From contig PSRF01000052.1 of NCBI GenBank assembly GCA_003175865.1, positions 1 through 18,898 on the forward strand: a stretch of 18,898 nt of DNA, in the 5' to 3' direction. Shown piece after piece: positions 6,441 through 14,083 of this stretch; the stretch's first letter is position 1, and every line of letters begins with the position of its first letter. The notes below the pieces were generated by a model. That model was given only the letters and a program-made list of their open reading frames with translations, was not told the DNA's origin and searched no databases. Origin of the DNA: Blastocatellia bacterium. Lineage in GTDB: Bacteria; Acidobacteriota; Blastocatellia; Pyrinomonadales; Pyrinomonadaceae. The position numbers and the translations under genes are program-made.

Positions 6441-8627
6441 ATGCGAATATCGATGCTCCGTCCGCTCTTTTTATTGGTAATTTTCGCGAGTCTAACCGCT
6501 GTTGCCCATGCCCAAGGCGTCATCGTCCCGGGACCATGTGGACGCTGTCCAGGACCTTCACGACCAGCCGTTATGCCTCGCTCGTTGCCAGTGAAGTCGA
6601 TCAAGATAGACGCACAGATTCGGTCTCAAGTAGCCACGACGCACGTTGAACAGGTTTTTCGCAATGACACGGACGCTACACTTGAAGGTACATACTTCTT
6701 TCCAATTCCAGAGTCAGCTGCGATAGCAGAATTTGCGATCTGGGATGGCGATCGCCGATTAGTTGGTGAAGTTCGCTCGCGCGAGGAAGCAAGACGAATC
6801 TACGATGACATTGTCAGACGTCAGCGAGACCCTGGCCTTCTCGAGTACGCAGGCAAAGACCTCTTCCAGGCCAGCATCTTTCCTATTCCTCCTCATTCAG
6901 ACAAGAAATTAGAACTGACGTATACGCAAGTTATACGAGCTGAATCGAGCACAGTTGCGTACCGGTATCCCCTTGGCACGGGTCGTCAATTTACACAGAT
7001 CGGATCGGTTGCAGGCAGCATCGACATCGAAAGTAAAGACCCGCTACGGAACGTTTACTCCCCAACGCACGCCATTGATGTCAAGCATAAAAGTGATCGA
7101 CAGTCCCTGGTTTCATTTGAAAGTGAACGTGGCAAAGAACCTCAGGACTTTCAACTCTTCTATACAGTCTCGAAAGATGACTTTGGTCTGACTCTGTTGA
7201 CGCATCGTGAGGCGGGTCGCGATGGTTACTTCCTGCTCATGATCTCGCCTAAAGACGATTGGTCGGAACAGGAGTACTCCGCCAAAGACATCGTGTTCGT
7301 CGTTGACACGTCGGGTTCAATGGCTGAAGAAGGGAAGATGGAAAAGGCGCGAGCAGCCTTGTTGTACGGCATTAGAATCCTGAGACCGCAAGATCGCTTC
7401 AACATAGTTTCGTTCGCCGGTGAAGAGCATTTGATGGAAACGGGTTTGATTGCTGCCGACGATGCCGGTCGCCAACGTGGTGAAGCATTTGTGAAGGAAC
7501 TTCGACCAGTAGGCGGCACAAACATCAATCAGTCTCTGCTGTCCTCGTTGAGTCAATTCGGGGACGGCAATCGTCCTAAGATGCTTGTGTTTTTGACTGA
7601 TGGTTTGCCGACTGTTGGCGAGACGAACGTCACGAAAATCATCGACAACATTCATAAAGCGATCAAACCGGGCGTTCGATTGTTCACGTTTGGCGTTGGA
7701 TATGATGTGAATACTTCATTGTTGGACAAACTCGCGGCAGACAACGGCGGTGTCGCAGACTACGTTGAGCCCAAAGAAGATCTCGAAGTGAAGGTTTCGA
7801 ACTTCTTTACTAAGATCAACTTCCCAGTTTTGACGGATCTTCAACTGGACATCGCCGGAGTGAAGACGGATCTGGTTTATCCAAGGAGCCTGCCTGATGT
7901 ATTTCGCGGTTCACAGGTGACGTTGATCGGTAGATACAGCAATCCTGCGAGTTTGGATGCAGTGCGTTTACGACTCAGTGGCAAGTCAGCGGGAAATGGT
8001 CGGACGTACAACTACGATAACCTGAAGTTCCCACTTCGAGATGAGTCTAACGATTTTCTTCCAAGGTTATGGGCGACGAGGCGGGTCGGTTGGCTAATGG
8101 AGCAGGTTCGATCAAATGGGGAGCAGAAGGAACTGGTAGATGAGATTACTGACCTCGGGACTCGCTATGGTATTGTGACCCCCTACACCTCCTATCTTTC
8201 TGTGGAGGCAAGAGAAGCAAATCAGATCACATCGCTGCCAACCAACGGCCGTAGACCTGTGAGTAGGCTTGGTGGCATCGCGGCGCCGAAAGCGGCGGAC
8301 GCACGAGCATCAACCGGTCAGGTAGCAATTACTCAAAGTAAGACTGCACGGCAACAGCAGGAAGCCGAACGACTTGATGTTGCTGATGAACCGTCATCTA
8401 TTCGTCGCGCAGGTGATAAGACCTTCTATTTGCGTGATGGAGTTTGGACAGATGCAGAGTTCAAAGCAGGTTCCAGGCTTCCTGAAACCACGCTGATTTT
8501 TGGGAGTGATGAATACTATTCGCTCTTGAAACAGAAACCAGCGCTTGCGACTTTCTTCGCGTTAGGTGAGCGTGTGGTGGTTGTGTTTGAAGGGCGAGTT
8601 TACAGAGTGAATTCTTCAAATCCGTGA
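6441..8627 (+). CDS. Secreted VIT and VWA domain protein
   Basis: The 728-residue protein starts at an ATG with GGAG 8 bases upstream. A signal peptide (1 to about 24, ending A-V-A-H-A-Q) is followed by a Cys-x2-Cys Pro/Gly segment (C33, C36). A VIT domain (about 48-180) carries H-V-E-Q-V-F-R-N, G-T-Y-F-F-P-I-P and S-R-E-E-A-R-R-I-Y. A VWA domain (about 282-460) has a complete MIDAS: D289-T-S-G-S293, T360 in G-G-T-N, and D387 in L-T-D-G. A beta-rich region follows, then a Q/A-rich linker (about 600-655) and a short C-terminal cap ending F-E-G-R-V-Y-R-V. VIT/VWA proteins are metal-dependent adhesion or assembly scaffolds; here it is probably periplasmic or surface-exposed. No sortase or membrane anchor is visible. 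A strong hairpin follows at 8652. Confidence 0.93.
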   Translation: MRISMLRPLFLLVIFASLTAVAHAQGVIVPGPCGRCPGPSRPAVMPRSLPVKSIKIDAQIRSQVATTHVEQVFRNDTDATLEGTYFFPIPESAAIAEFAIWDGDRRLVGEVRSREEARRIYDDIVRRQRDPGLLEYAGKDLFQASIFPIPPHSDKKLELTYTQVIRAESSTVAYRYPLGTGRQFTQIGSVAGSIDIESKDPLRNVYSPTHAIDVKHKSDRQSLVSFESERGKEPQDFQLFYTVSKDDFGLTLLTHREAGRDGYFLLMISPKDDWSEQEYSAKDIVFVVDTSGSMAEEGKMEKARAALLYGIRILRPQDRFNIVSFAGEEHLMETGLIAADDAGRQRGEAFVKELRPVGGTNINQSLLSSLSQFGDGNRPKMLVFLTDGLPTVGETNVTKIIDNIHKAIKPGVRLFTFGVGYDVNTSLLDKLAADNGGVADYVEPKEDLEVKVSNFFTKINFPVLTDLQLDIAGVKTDLVYPRSLPDVFRGSQVTLIGRYSNPASLDAVRLRLSGKSAGNGRTYNYDNLKFPLRDESNDFLPRLWATRRVGWLMEQVRSNGEQKELVDEITDLGTRYGIVTPYTSYLSVEAREANQITSLPTNGRRPVSRLGGIAAPKAADARASTGQVAITQSKTARQQQEAERLDVADEPSSIRRAGDKTFYLRDGVWTDAEFKAGSRLPETTLIFGSDEYYSLLKQKPALATFFALGERVVVVFEGRVYRVNSSNP

Positions 8628-8651
8628 CAAAGAGAGAGCGGTGATCACGGA

Positions 8652-8697
8652 CGGGGCCGGGAACCTGGCGAAAGCCCAGTTTACGGCCCCGGATTTT
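8652..8697 (+). terminator. Rho-independent terminator with nested stem
   Basis: CGGGGCCG (8652-8659) pairs perfectly with CGGCCCCG (8684-8691), followed by GATTTTTG. Inside lies a second stem, CTGGC with GCCCAG (one bulged C), closed by a GAAA tetraloop. It sits 24 bases after the VIT/VWA stop. Confidence 0.75.
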
Positions 8698-8771
8698 TGT
8701 CCAAGGTCCAAGTTCAACGTCTGCAGTTCAGAATTCATTCCTAAGCGATGTTTTTTGAAAATATCTGGACG

Positions 8772-8795
8772 CCACCTGCTTCAGCAGCGTGGAGT
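8772..8795 (+). repeat. 24-base palindromic repeat, copy 1
   Basis: The unit begins CCACCTGCTTCAGCAG and ends CGTGGAGT. CCACCTGCT nearly pairs with AGCAGCGTGG, with one extra C, giving a bulged hairpin. An identical copy lies 67 bases downstream. Confidence 0.8.
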
Positions 8796-8838
8796 TTCAA
8801 TTTCTCGCTACAACACTCAACCCTGAACTCCACAAATA

Positions 8839-8862
8839 CCACCTGCTTCAGCAGCGTGGAGT
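8839..8862 (+). repeat. 24-base palindromic repeat, copy 2
   Basis: Identical over 24 bases to 8772-8795. Its terminal GTGGAGT is also complementary to ACTCCAC at 8827-8833, so it can form either a short internal hairpin or a longer alternative stem. Confidence 0.8.
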
Positions 8863-8999
8863 CTATTTATTTCACAGCTCTTACCGATTGTGGGATTTGG
8901 TCAGGTCTGAACATGACTCTGAGCTTGTCTCAACTGCCGAATGTAATGTACAAAACTTAAAACAATCACTTGTGGTCAATTGATCCGAAGAGGTGTGGG

Positions 9000-10004
9000 A
9001 TGAATTGTGCATCGCGTGTTTCTATTGTTAACGCAAGCAGTTGTTTGTGGCTCGTTGCGATGTTGACGGCGTTCTTCGCTTTTCCCGTAGTCACGTCGGC
9101 ACAGAATGGTTGGATTCTGTCACGCGTTAGCACAGGCGGTCAGGATCTCAACTGCGTTTATTTTCTCGATGGCAAACGTGGTTGGGTAGCAGGCGACGGT
9201 GGTTATCTCAGTCGGACCGACGACGGTGGACAAACCTGGATGCGCCAGACTGTCGGAACCAAAGATGCGATCAACGACATCTACTTTCGCGACAAGGAAG
9301 CTGGCTTCCTGCTCGCCGGCAATCGAATATTCATCACAAATGACAATGGGACACGATGGAACGAAGCGCGCGCCTTTTTGCCAACGGAATTCGATGGGGC
9401 CGACGTGGAACTTTACAGCGTGCGTTTCTCGAGCAAGAAGAAGGGGTGGGTAGTCGGATCAATCAGCAAGAGCGATCGCGTCATCGACAGTATCCTGGTT
9501 TACACTGACGACGGCGGAACGACTTGGACAAGGCAACGTGCGCCAAGCAGACTCGAGTTAATTCACATCGATTTTGTCAGTGACAAACGTGGTTGGATCG
9601 TTGGCGCTGGTGGCACGATTTTATTTACTCGTGATGAAGGGCAGAGTTGGTCAAAGCAAAACTCGACTACAAACGCGACTCTTTACCACGTCGATTTCCG
9701 AAACGATAAAGACGGTTGGGCAGTCGGTGAAAAAGGAACATTGCTACGCACGAATGACGGAGGAGAAACGTGGGTGTTAGTTCCGACTGGGGTGAATGTC
9801 ACGTTGTTAAGCGTGCAGTTCTTGAACGACGACGATGGTTGGGTAATCGGTAGAAGCGGCACGATCTTGTATAGCGAAGACAAAGGACGATCCTGGGTAA
9901 AACAAGAATCAAAAACTACCAAGAACCTCTACGCGCTCAGCTTCAACAAGAAAGTAGGATGGGCAGTTGGCGGAGATGGAACGGTCATTCGCTACGAACG
10001 ATAG
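9000..10004 (+). CDS. Secreted Ycf48/Asp-box beta-propeller protein
   Basis: The ATG at 9000 is preceded by GAAGAGGTG, an excellent ribosome binding site; the longer frame uses a TTG at 8970 and is less likely. The 334-residue product has a signal peptide ending V-V-T-S-A-Q. The rest is repeats of about 45 residues, each with an Asp-box-like turn: T-D-D-G-G-Q-T-W, T-N-D-N-G-T-R-W, T-D-D-G-G-T-T-W, T-R-D-E-G-Q-S-W, T-N-D-G-G-E-T-W and S-E-D-K-G-R-S-W. Each is preceded by G-W-x-V/A-G, the Ycf48/HCF136 and BNR repeat pattern. Plant and cyanobacterial Ycf48 assists photosystem II assembly; in non-phototrophs these propellers are generic secreted proteins of unknown role. A strong terminator follows at 10106. 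Confidence 0.92.
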   Translation: MNCASRVSIVNASSCLWLVAMLTAFFAFPVVTSAQNGWILSRVSTGGQDLNCVYFLDGKRGWVAGDGGYLSRTDDGGQTWMRQTVGTKDAINDIYFRDKEAGFLLAGNRIFITNDNGTRWNEARAFLPTEFDGADVELYSVRFSSKKKGWVVGSISKSDRVIDSILVYTDDGGTTWTRQRAPSRLELIHIDFVSDKRGWIVGAGGTILFTRDEGQSWSKQNSTTNATLYHVDFRNDKDGWAVGEKGTLLRTNDGGETWVLVPTGVNVTLLSVQFLNDDDGWVIGRSGTILYSEDKGRSWVKQESKTTKNLYALSFNKKVGWAVGGDGTVIRYER

Positions 10005-10105
10005 AGTGGACAACCACCATAAGCACAAACGACATCTCAACAACGAGGTTATCTGGATCCTCGCAAGATAGCGAAGACCATAACACTCGGTTCCTCCTGT
10101 GATTT

Positions 10106-10140
10106 CGCCCGGCATGTGGCCATGCCGGGCGTTTTTATTT
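10106..10140 (+). terminator. Strong Rho-independent terminator
   Basis: CGCCCGGCATG (10106-10116) and CATGCCGGGCG (10121-10131) form a perfect 11-bp stem with a TGGC loop, followed by TTTTTATTTTT. It ends the propeller transcript and lies just beyond the stop of the opposing M16 gene, which it could also insulate. Confidence 0.92.
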
Positions 10141-10151
10141 TTGCCGGACCG

Positions 10152-11855
10152 TTAGCTTGTTTTGTTTCCGGTGAAGGAAAGCGCTGGCGAATTTTCCATC
10201 TTTACGGTGCCTTGAGTGTGTTCGCCTGCGAAGTGTGCAGAGATTTCGATCGGGACTGAGTGACCATCCATTTCCAAAGAGGTGGAAACGTGAACCGAAT
10301 CGTCTTCAAGTTGAACACGACCAAGATCTGCTTGTCCCATTTCTGATTCGATACTCGCGCGATAACCCGACTCATCACGATTAACAGTCAACGTCGCTGG
10401 TATAGTTTGACCAAACGGAGTCTCAATATCGATTGACCATGCACCAGCAATGTCGACTGCTGCGGAGGACGTGCCAGCACTCAAGTCTTTCCGTTTGCCA
10501 GCTGTACTGTAGGCTTCAATATCAGTTGAGTAAGGAGTGATCTGGTCGAGTACAGCTGAACCGTCTCCGACTATGATGGTGGCGACTTTGTCCGGTCGAA
10601 TGTATTTGTTTGCCACTCTCTGAATGTCGTCGATCGTAACTTGCTGAACATAGTCTCGATATGTTTCCAGGTAGTTGTTGGGCAAGTTCAACATCTTGAT
10701 TTGCACTAACTGATCGATCAATCCCTCCTGCGTTTCGAGCCTGATTGGAAAGACTCCCGTCAGATATGACTTCGCATCTCTAATTTCTTTTTCCGAGACG
10801 TGCTCGTTGCGAATTCGATCCAGTTCGTAAAAGAATTCCTTGAGCGAATCGCCGGTCACAGGCGTGCGGACTTCAGCTGTAACGCGAAATGTTCCTGCAG
10901 AGCGACGTGCATCCAGGTTTGAATATGCGCCGTAGGTATAACCCTTCTCCTCGCGCAAATTCATGAAGAGACGAGACGACGCGGTGGCGCCCAACACCGT
11001 ATGCATCAGGAGCATCGGGAAGTAATCAGGATCAGTACGCGTGATTCCGGAGTTTGCGATGACTATATTTGATTGAGCTGAACCCGGGCGATCGACGATG
11101 TAAGTACCACGCTTGGTCCTGACTGGCGGTGCGGGGAAATTGGCATCCGTTGCCTGTTCGGTCGCCCATGTAGAGAACAGTGATTCCACCCGCGATAGGA
11201 TCTCGTCAGCGTTAACATCACCAACAACAATGAGGACGCTGTTGTTCGGTGCAAACTTCGCCTTATGAAATTGCACAAAATGGTCGCGTTTTACCAGTTC
11301 GATCGATTCAGGAGTTGGAGCGACGATCGAATAGGGATGTTCGCCAAACATGACTCGCGAGACCATTTCGGTTGCGAGAAACGACGGCTGCGCGCGTTGC
11401 TGCCTGAGACTTTCCTTTGTGTTTTGTTTCGCCAGTTCGACTTCGTTTTCAGGGAATGAAGGCTGGAGAACAATTTCGGCCATCAAACCCAAAACTGGAT
11501 CGCGAAACTGTTTCAATGCGGAGCCTGCAACGATGGTGTAATCGGAATTTGCACCAGCGTTTAAGCTTGCTCCCATTCGCGCGACTTCATCCGCGATCTG
11601 GCGACTAGTTTTCGATGTAGTTCCTTCAGGCAGGAGTCCAGCCAGAAGATCGGTCAAACCCGGTAACTCCGGTGGATCAAAGGCGCCGCCAACACGAAGA
11701 CCGAGCCGAAAACTGACCAGCGGCAAACGTGAATCTTCTACGACGAGAACTTTGAGCCCATTTGACAAGGTTGTCTCATGGGCAGAGGGAATTGTGATTG
11801 GTCTTGGTTGTAATGGTGCGGGCGGTTGGGCCCTGAAATTTTCGTTTGAACTCAT
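10152..11855 (-). CDS. M16 family peptidase, non-catalytic subunit with C-terminal beta domain
   Basis: The 567-residue product begins M-S-S-N-E-N-F at 11855, one base after the stop of the first M16 gene, so the two are almost certainly translationally coupled. A much longer open frame upstream overlaps that gene and is rejected as the start. The N-terminal M16 half keeps the fold (L-S-N-G-L-K-V-L-V-V-E-D at 30-41), but where HxxEH belongs it reads G-L-T-D-L-L-A-G (66-73), with no zinc ligands. The C-terminal half has the substrate-binding pair R295 and Y308 in S-R-L-F...G-Y-T-Y-G. This is the pattern of the non-catalytic partner in heterodimeric M16B peptidases. Residues about 469-567 form an added beta-rich domain (G-A-W-S-I-D-I-E-T-P onward). 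No signal peptide is seen. Confidence 0.93.
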   Translation of the reverse strand: MSSNENFRAQPPAPLQPRPITIPSAHETTLSNGLKVLVVEDSRLPLVSFRLGLRVGGAFDPPELPGLTDLLAGLLPEGTTSKTSRQIADEVARMGASLNAGANSDYTIVAGSALKQFRDPVLGLMAEIVLQPSFPENEVELAKQNTKESLRQQRAQPSFLATEMVSRVMFGEHPYSIVAPTPESIELVKRDHFVQFHKAKFAPNNSVLIVVGDVNADEILSRVESLFSTWATEQATDANFPAPPVRTKRGTYIVDRPGSAQSNIVIANSGITRTDPDYFPMLLMHTVLGATASSRLFMNLREEKGYTYGAYSNLDARRSAGTFRVTAEVRTPVTGDSLKEFFYELDRIRNEHVSEKEIRDAKSYLTGVFPIRLETQEGLIDQLVQIKMLNLPNNYLETYRDYVQQVTIDDIQRVANKYIRPDKVATIIVGDGSAVLDQITPYSTDIEAYSTAGKRKDLSAGTSSAAVDIAGAWSIDIETPFGQTIPATLTVNRDESGYRASIESEMGQADLGRVQLEDDSVHVSTSLEMDGHSVPIEISAHFAGEHTQGTVKMENSPALSFTGNKTS

Positions 11856-11856
11856 T

Positions 11857-13338
11857 TTATAAGTGCAGCGGCCCTGATCCCTTCTCAGGTTTTTCGGAAA
11901 CGTCAGCGGGGTCTTTTTGTTTTCCCTCAGTTGGCTTGATTTCAGGTAGTTCCGGATGCGCTGCGGTTGGCGGTTCGATACTTGGAGGAGGTTCGACCTG
12001 CGGTGCAGGCGCAGCTGGTTGAGTCGGTTCACCGGGAGAGTGCGGAGCGGCGGCAGGCTCAGGTTGAGACATGGCCGGGATGATGTCCAACACGACACGA
12101 TTGTCGACATCTAGAAAACTGGCGACTGCGTTCTTGATATCGTCAGCCGTCACTGCAAGATAATGTCCCAACTCCGCGTCGAAGAGCCGCGGATTTGAGT
12201 CGTAAAGAGTGAACTCCGCCAACCGCTGTGCCCGGTACATTGTGGATTGACGACCGCGCACTGCGTCGTTACAGAGCGAATTACGCAGTTTCTCCATCTC
12301 TTCAGACGTGGGTCCCTCAGTTGCGATTCGATGAATTTCGTCAAAGATCTGCGCTCGGATTGTTTCGACCTGTGCGCCTGGTTTTGGCAACGCGAAAATG
12401 TAGAGTGCAGATGGACCACGCCTTTCGTCTATGCCGCCTTCGATAGAAACAACTGACTCATCACCCTTAACTAGTTTCTGATAGAGACGCGAACTATCGC
12501 CGTCAAACAGGAGTGTGCCGCCCAGGGATAATGCGTAGAACACTGGCGTGCGACGTGCAGGAATTTTCCACCCAAGGACGAATGCCGGAGCCGGTGCAAG
12601 TGGATCCTGATAGGTTTCAGTGCGGACTGCTACTGCTTCCGATTCTGACACATCGACAGGAGGAGGCAATGGTTGTGCGGGAATTGCTCCGAAGTACTTT
12701 TCAATTAGCTCGCGTGCTTCAGCTGGATTGAAATCGCCAACCACGGTCAAGACCGCGTTGTTTGGTGCGTAGTAAATTCGGAAGAAGTCTCGAACGTCGT
12801 CGATCGTTGCAGCGTCTAGATCTTCCATCGAACCTATTGTCGAGTGAGCATTCGCCTGATTCGTGAAGATCAGTTCGTTCATTAGCAGGAATGCGTTCAC
12901 GTAAGGTTGATTGTCGTAACGCAAACGCTTTTCTTCCTGTACGGCGTTCCTCTGATTGTCGAGATTCTCCTGAGTAACTTTCAAAGAACGCATACGATCG
13001 CTTTCGAGCCAGAAAGCGAGTGGCAAAAAGTTTGACGGCAGAGTTTCGAAGTAGTTTGTTCGTTCAGTGGAAGTCGTGCCATTCATCGTGCCGCCGGCGT
13101 TGAAGATATATTGGAAGTGAGCGGCCTTTGGAACGTTTTCCGAACCCTGAAACATCATGTGTTCGAAGAGATGCGCGAAACCAGTTCGACCTTCCTTTTC
13201 GTTTCGCGAACCCACATCGTAGTAAACGGTGATCGACACGACTGGAATAGCAGGGTCTGGACTAAAAACAACGCGCAAACCATTGTCAAGTGCAAACTCT
13301 TCGAGTGGAGTTGGAGGTAGTTGAAATAACTCAGTCAC
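11857..13338 (-). CDS. M16 family zinc peptidase, catalytic subunit
   Basis: The protein is 493 residues from the GTG at 13338. A frame open to a GTG at 13401 adds 21 residues but runs through the hairpin at 13368-13401, so the shorter start is preferred; its Shine-Dalgarno (AAGAGAA) is only moderate. The zinc site is complete: H56-L-F-E59-H60, with the distal ligand E135 in N-A-V-Q-E-E-K. The second M16 half carries S-R-L-Y-Q-K-L-V-K-G-D. The last 70 or so residues are Pro/Glu-rich and probably disordered. M16B enzymes of this type cleave peptides inside a clam-shell chamber as a heterodimer, and the partner lies directly downstream. No signal peptide is evident, so action in the cytoplasm is inferred unless the start is wrong. 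Confidence 0.93.
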   Translation of the reverse strand: MTELFQLPPTPLEEFALDNGLRVVFSPDPAIPVVSITVYYDVGSRNEKEGRTGFAHLFEHMMFQGSENVPKAAHFQYIFNAGGTMNGTTSTERTNYFETLPSNFLPLAFWLESDRMRSLKVTQENLDNQRNAVQEEKRLRYDNQPYVNAFLLMNELIFTNQANAHSTIGSMEDLDAATIDDVRDFFRIYYAPNNAVLTVVGDFNPAEARELIEKYFGAIPAQPLPPPVDVSESEAVAVRTETYQDPLAPAPAFVLGWKIPARRTPVFYALSLGGTLLFDGDSSRLYQKLVKGDESVVSIEGGIDERRGPSALYIFALPKPGAQVETIRAQIFDEIHRIATEGPTSEEMEKLRNSLCNDAVRGRQSTMYRAQRLAEFTLYDSNPRLFDAELGHYLAVTADDIKNAVASFLDVDNRVVLDIIPAMSQPEPAAAPHSPGEPTQPAAPAPQVEPPPSIEPPTAAHPELPEIKPTEGKQKDPADVSEKPEKGSGPLHL

Positions 13339-13367
13339 GGATAGGTTCTCTTGGTTGAAAACAAGGC

Positions 13368-13401
13368 GTGCTTTACCCCTCGAGATGAGGGAGTAAAGCA
13401 C
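13368..13401 (-). terminator. Hairpin between the RHH-like gene and the M16 pair
   Basis: GTGCTTTACCCCTC (13368-13381) is the near-perfect complement of GAGGGAGTAAAGCAC (13387-13401), with a GAGAT loop and one unpaired base. On the minus strand it is followed by GCCTTGTTTTC. It may end the upstream transcript partially, act as an attenuator, or stabilise the M16 message leader. Confidence 0.55.
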
Positions 13402-13435
13402 TTGCTTGGGGGCGATGGTGAATTGAGCTGAATCT

Positions 13436-13858
13436 CTAAGCTGTCTTGTCTGCGATCAGACCGCGAAGCTCCGCGCGAAGACGTTCAATCTCGGCGAGTT
13501 TCTGCCGCACACGCTCGAACAAAGCTGCTTGTGTCCTGATACCTTCATCGATCAGGAACCCGGCTGCTTCGGCGCGATTACGGAAAACGCCGGCTTGTAC
13601 CAACTGTTCCAACTTGTCCTGGGCCTCTGGGGAAATCTTTACCGCCACGACGTAGTCGTCCTTTGCCGAAATAGCTTTTTCGATGGTACGACTAATGTCA
13701 CGTCCAATTGCACTAAGCGATTCTGGAATTCGCGAGGCAATGTCTCGAACTGATGACGCCGTGCGGCTGTGTTCTGATGACTCTGCTTCGTTGTCGCGCA
13801 ACATCAAATCATCAACGCTGTCGGACGGCGGTTCTTCTTTGTGATACGGACTACTCAT
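13436..13858 (-). CDS. Ribbon-helix-helix-like DNA-binding protein with coiled coil
   Basis: The 140-residue protein starts at an ATG with TAGGAG about 9 bases upstream. The first 65 residues are acidic and Ser-rich, probably disordered. Residues about 68-110 resemble a ribbon-helix-helix: strand Y-V-V-A-V-K-I-S, helix P-E-A-Q-D-K-L-E-Q-L-V-Q-A-G-V-F, then R-N-R-A-E-A-A-G-F-L-I-D-E-G-I. That order (beta strand, helix, S/N-R-xE-A turn, helix) is typical of CopG/ParD-like proteins that bind operators as dimers. The C-terminus (about 112-137) is a heptad-rich helix, F-E-R-V-R-Q-K-L-A-E-I-E-R-L-R-A-E-L, likely an oligomerising coiled coil. It precedes the M16 pair on the same strand and may regulate it. 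No toxin partner is adjacent. Confidence 0.75.
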   Translation of the reverse strand: MSSPYHKEEPPSDSVDDLMLRDNEAESSEHSRTASSVRDIASRIPESLSAIGRDISRTIEKAISAKDDYVVAVKISPEAQDKLEQLVQAGVFRNRAEAAGFLIDEGIRTQAALFERVRQKLAEIERLRAELRGLIADKTA

Positions 13859-13977
13859 TTGAAAATACTCCTAAACTAACAAGATCCTATCTGCTGGTCA
13901 TTTACGATAATTGCAGGGGGTGAGTTCATTCTACGGATGCGTGGAAACAACCGTCAAGCAATGTCTAAGACACAACC

Positions 13978-14006
13978 TTGCTGCTCATTGCGGCATCCGT
14001 TATAGT
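13978..14006 (+). promoter_or_regulatory. Candidate sigma-70 promoter for the S41 peptidase gene
   Basis: TTGCTG at 13978-13983 and TATAGT at 14001-14006 are separated by 17 bases. The -10 box matches consensus at five of six positions; the -35 matches only in TTG. The transcript would begin near 14013, about 70 bases before the GTG start. Confidence 0.45.
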
Positions 14007-14021
14007 GAAATCGCCCGAGGT

Positions 14022-14046
14022 CAACTACTTCAGATTCACGTAGTTG
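14022..14046 (+). promoter_or_regulatory. Small inverted repeat in the S41 leader
   Basis: CAACTAC (14022-14028) pairs with GTAGTTG (14040-14046) across an 11-base loop, between the candidate promoter and the start codon. It could be an operator or leader hairpin. A second TTGAC word follows immediately. Confidence 0.35.
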
Positions 14047-14083
14047 TTGACAATAACTTGCACCCCAGTACCAGAGGTTTGTA

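Larger units (their letters stand above)
8628..8999. other. Intergenic region with terminator and repeats
   Basis: About 370 bases without a credible gene. It holds the terminator hairpin at 8652-8697, two copies of a 24-base palindromic repeat (8772 and 8839) and, at the end, the AGAGGTG Shine-Dalgarno of the propeller gene. Small frames through it encode the repeats and look non-coding. Confidence 0.65.

Noticed and set aside
8772..8862. CRISPR array suggested by two identical 24-base units
   Set aside because: Only two units, each internally palindromic in a REP-like way, and no cas genes nearby.
8970..8999. TTG start 10 codons upstream for the propeller protein
   Set aside because: The ATG at 9000 has GAAGAGGTG just upstream and gives a normal signal peptide.
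9000..10004. Photosystem II assembly factor suggesting a phototroph
   Set aside because: Ycf48-like propellers are widespread in non-photosynthetic bacteria and nothing else in the window is photosynthetic.
11856..12110. Upstream extension of the second M16 gene by about 85 codons
   Set aside because: It overlaps the first M16 gene in another frame, is low-complexity Arg/Leu/Pro-rich, and the ATG at 11855 sits one base after that gene's stop.
13436..13858. Antitoxin of a toxin-antitoxin pair
   Set aside because: No small toxin-like gene is adjacent on either side; the neighbours are an M16 peptidase and a divergent S41 peptidase.
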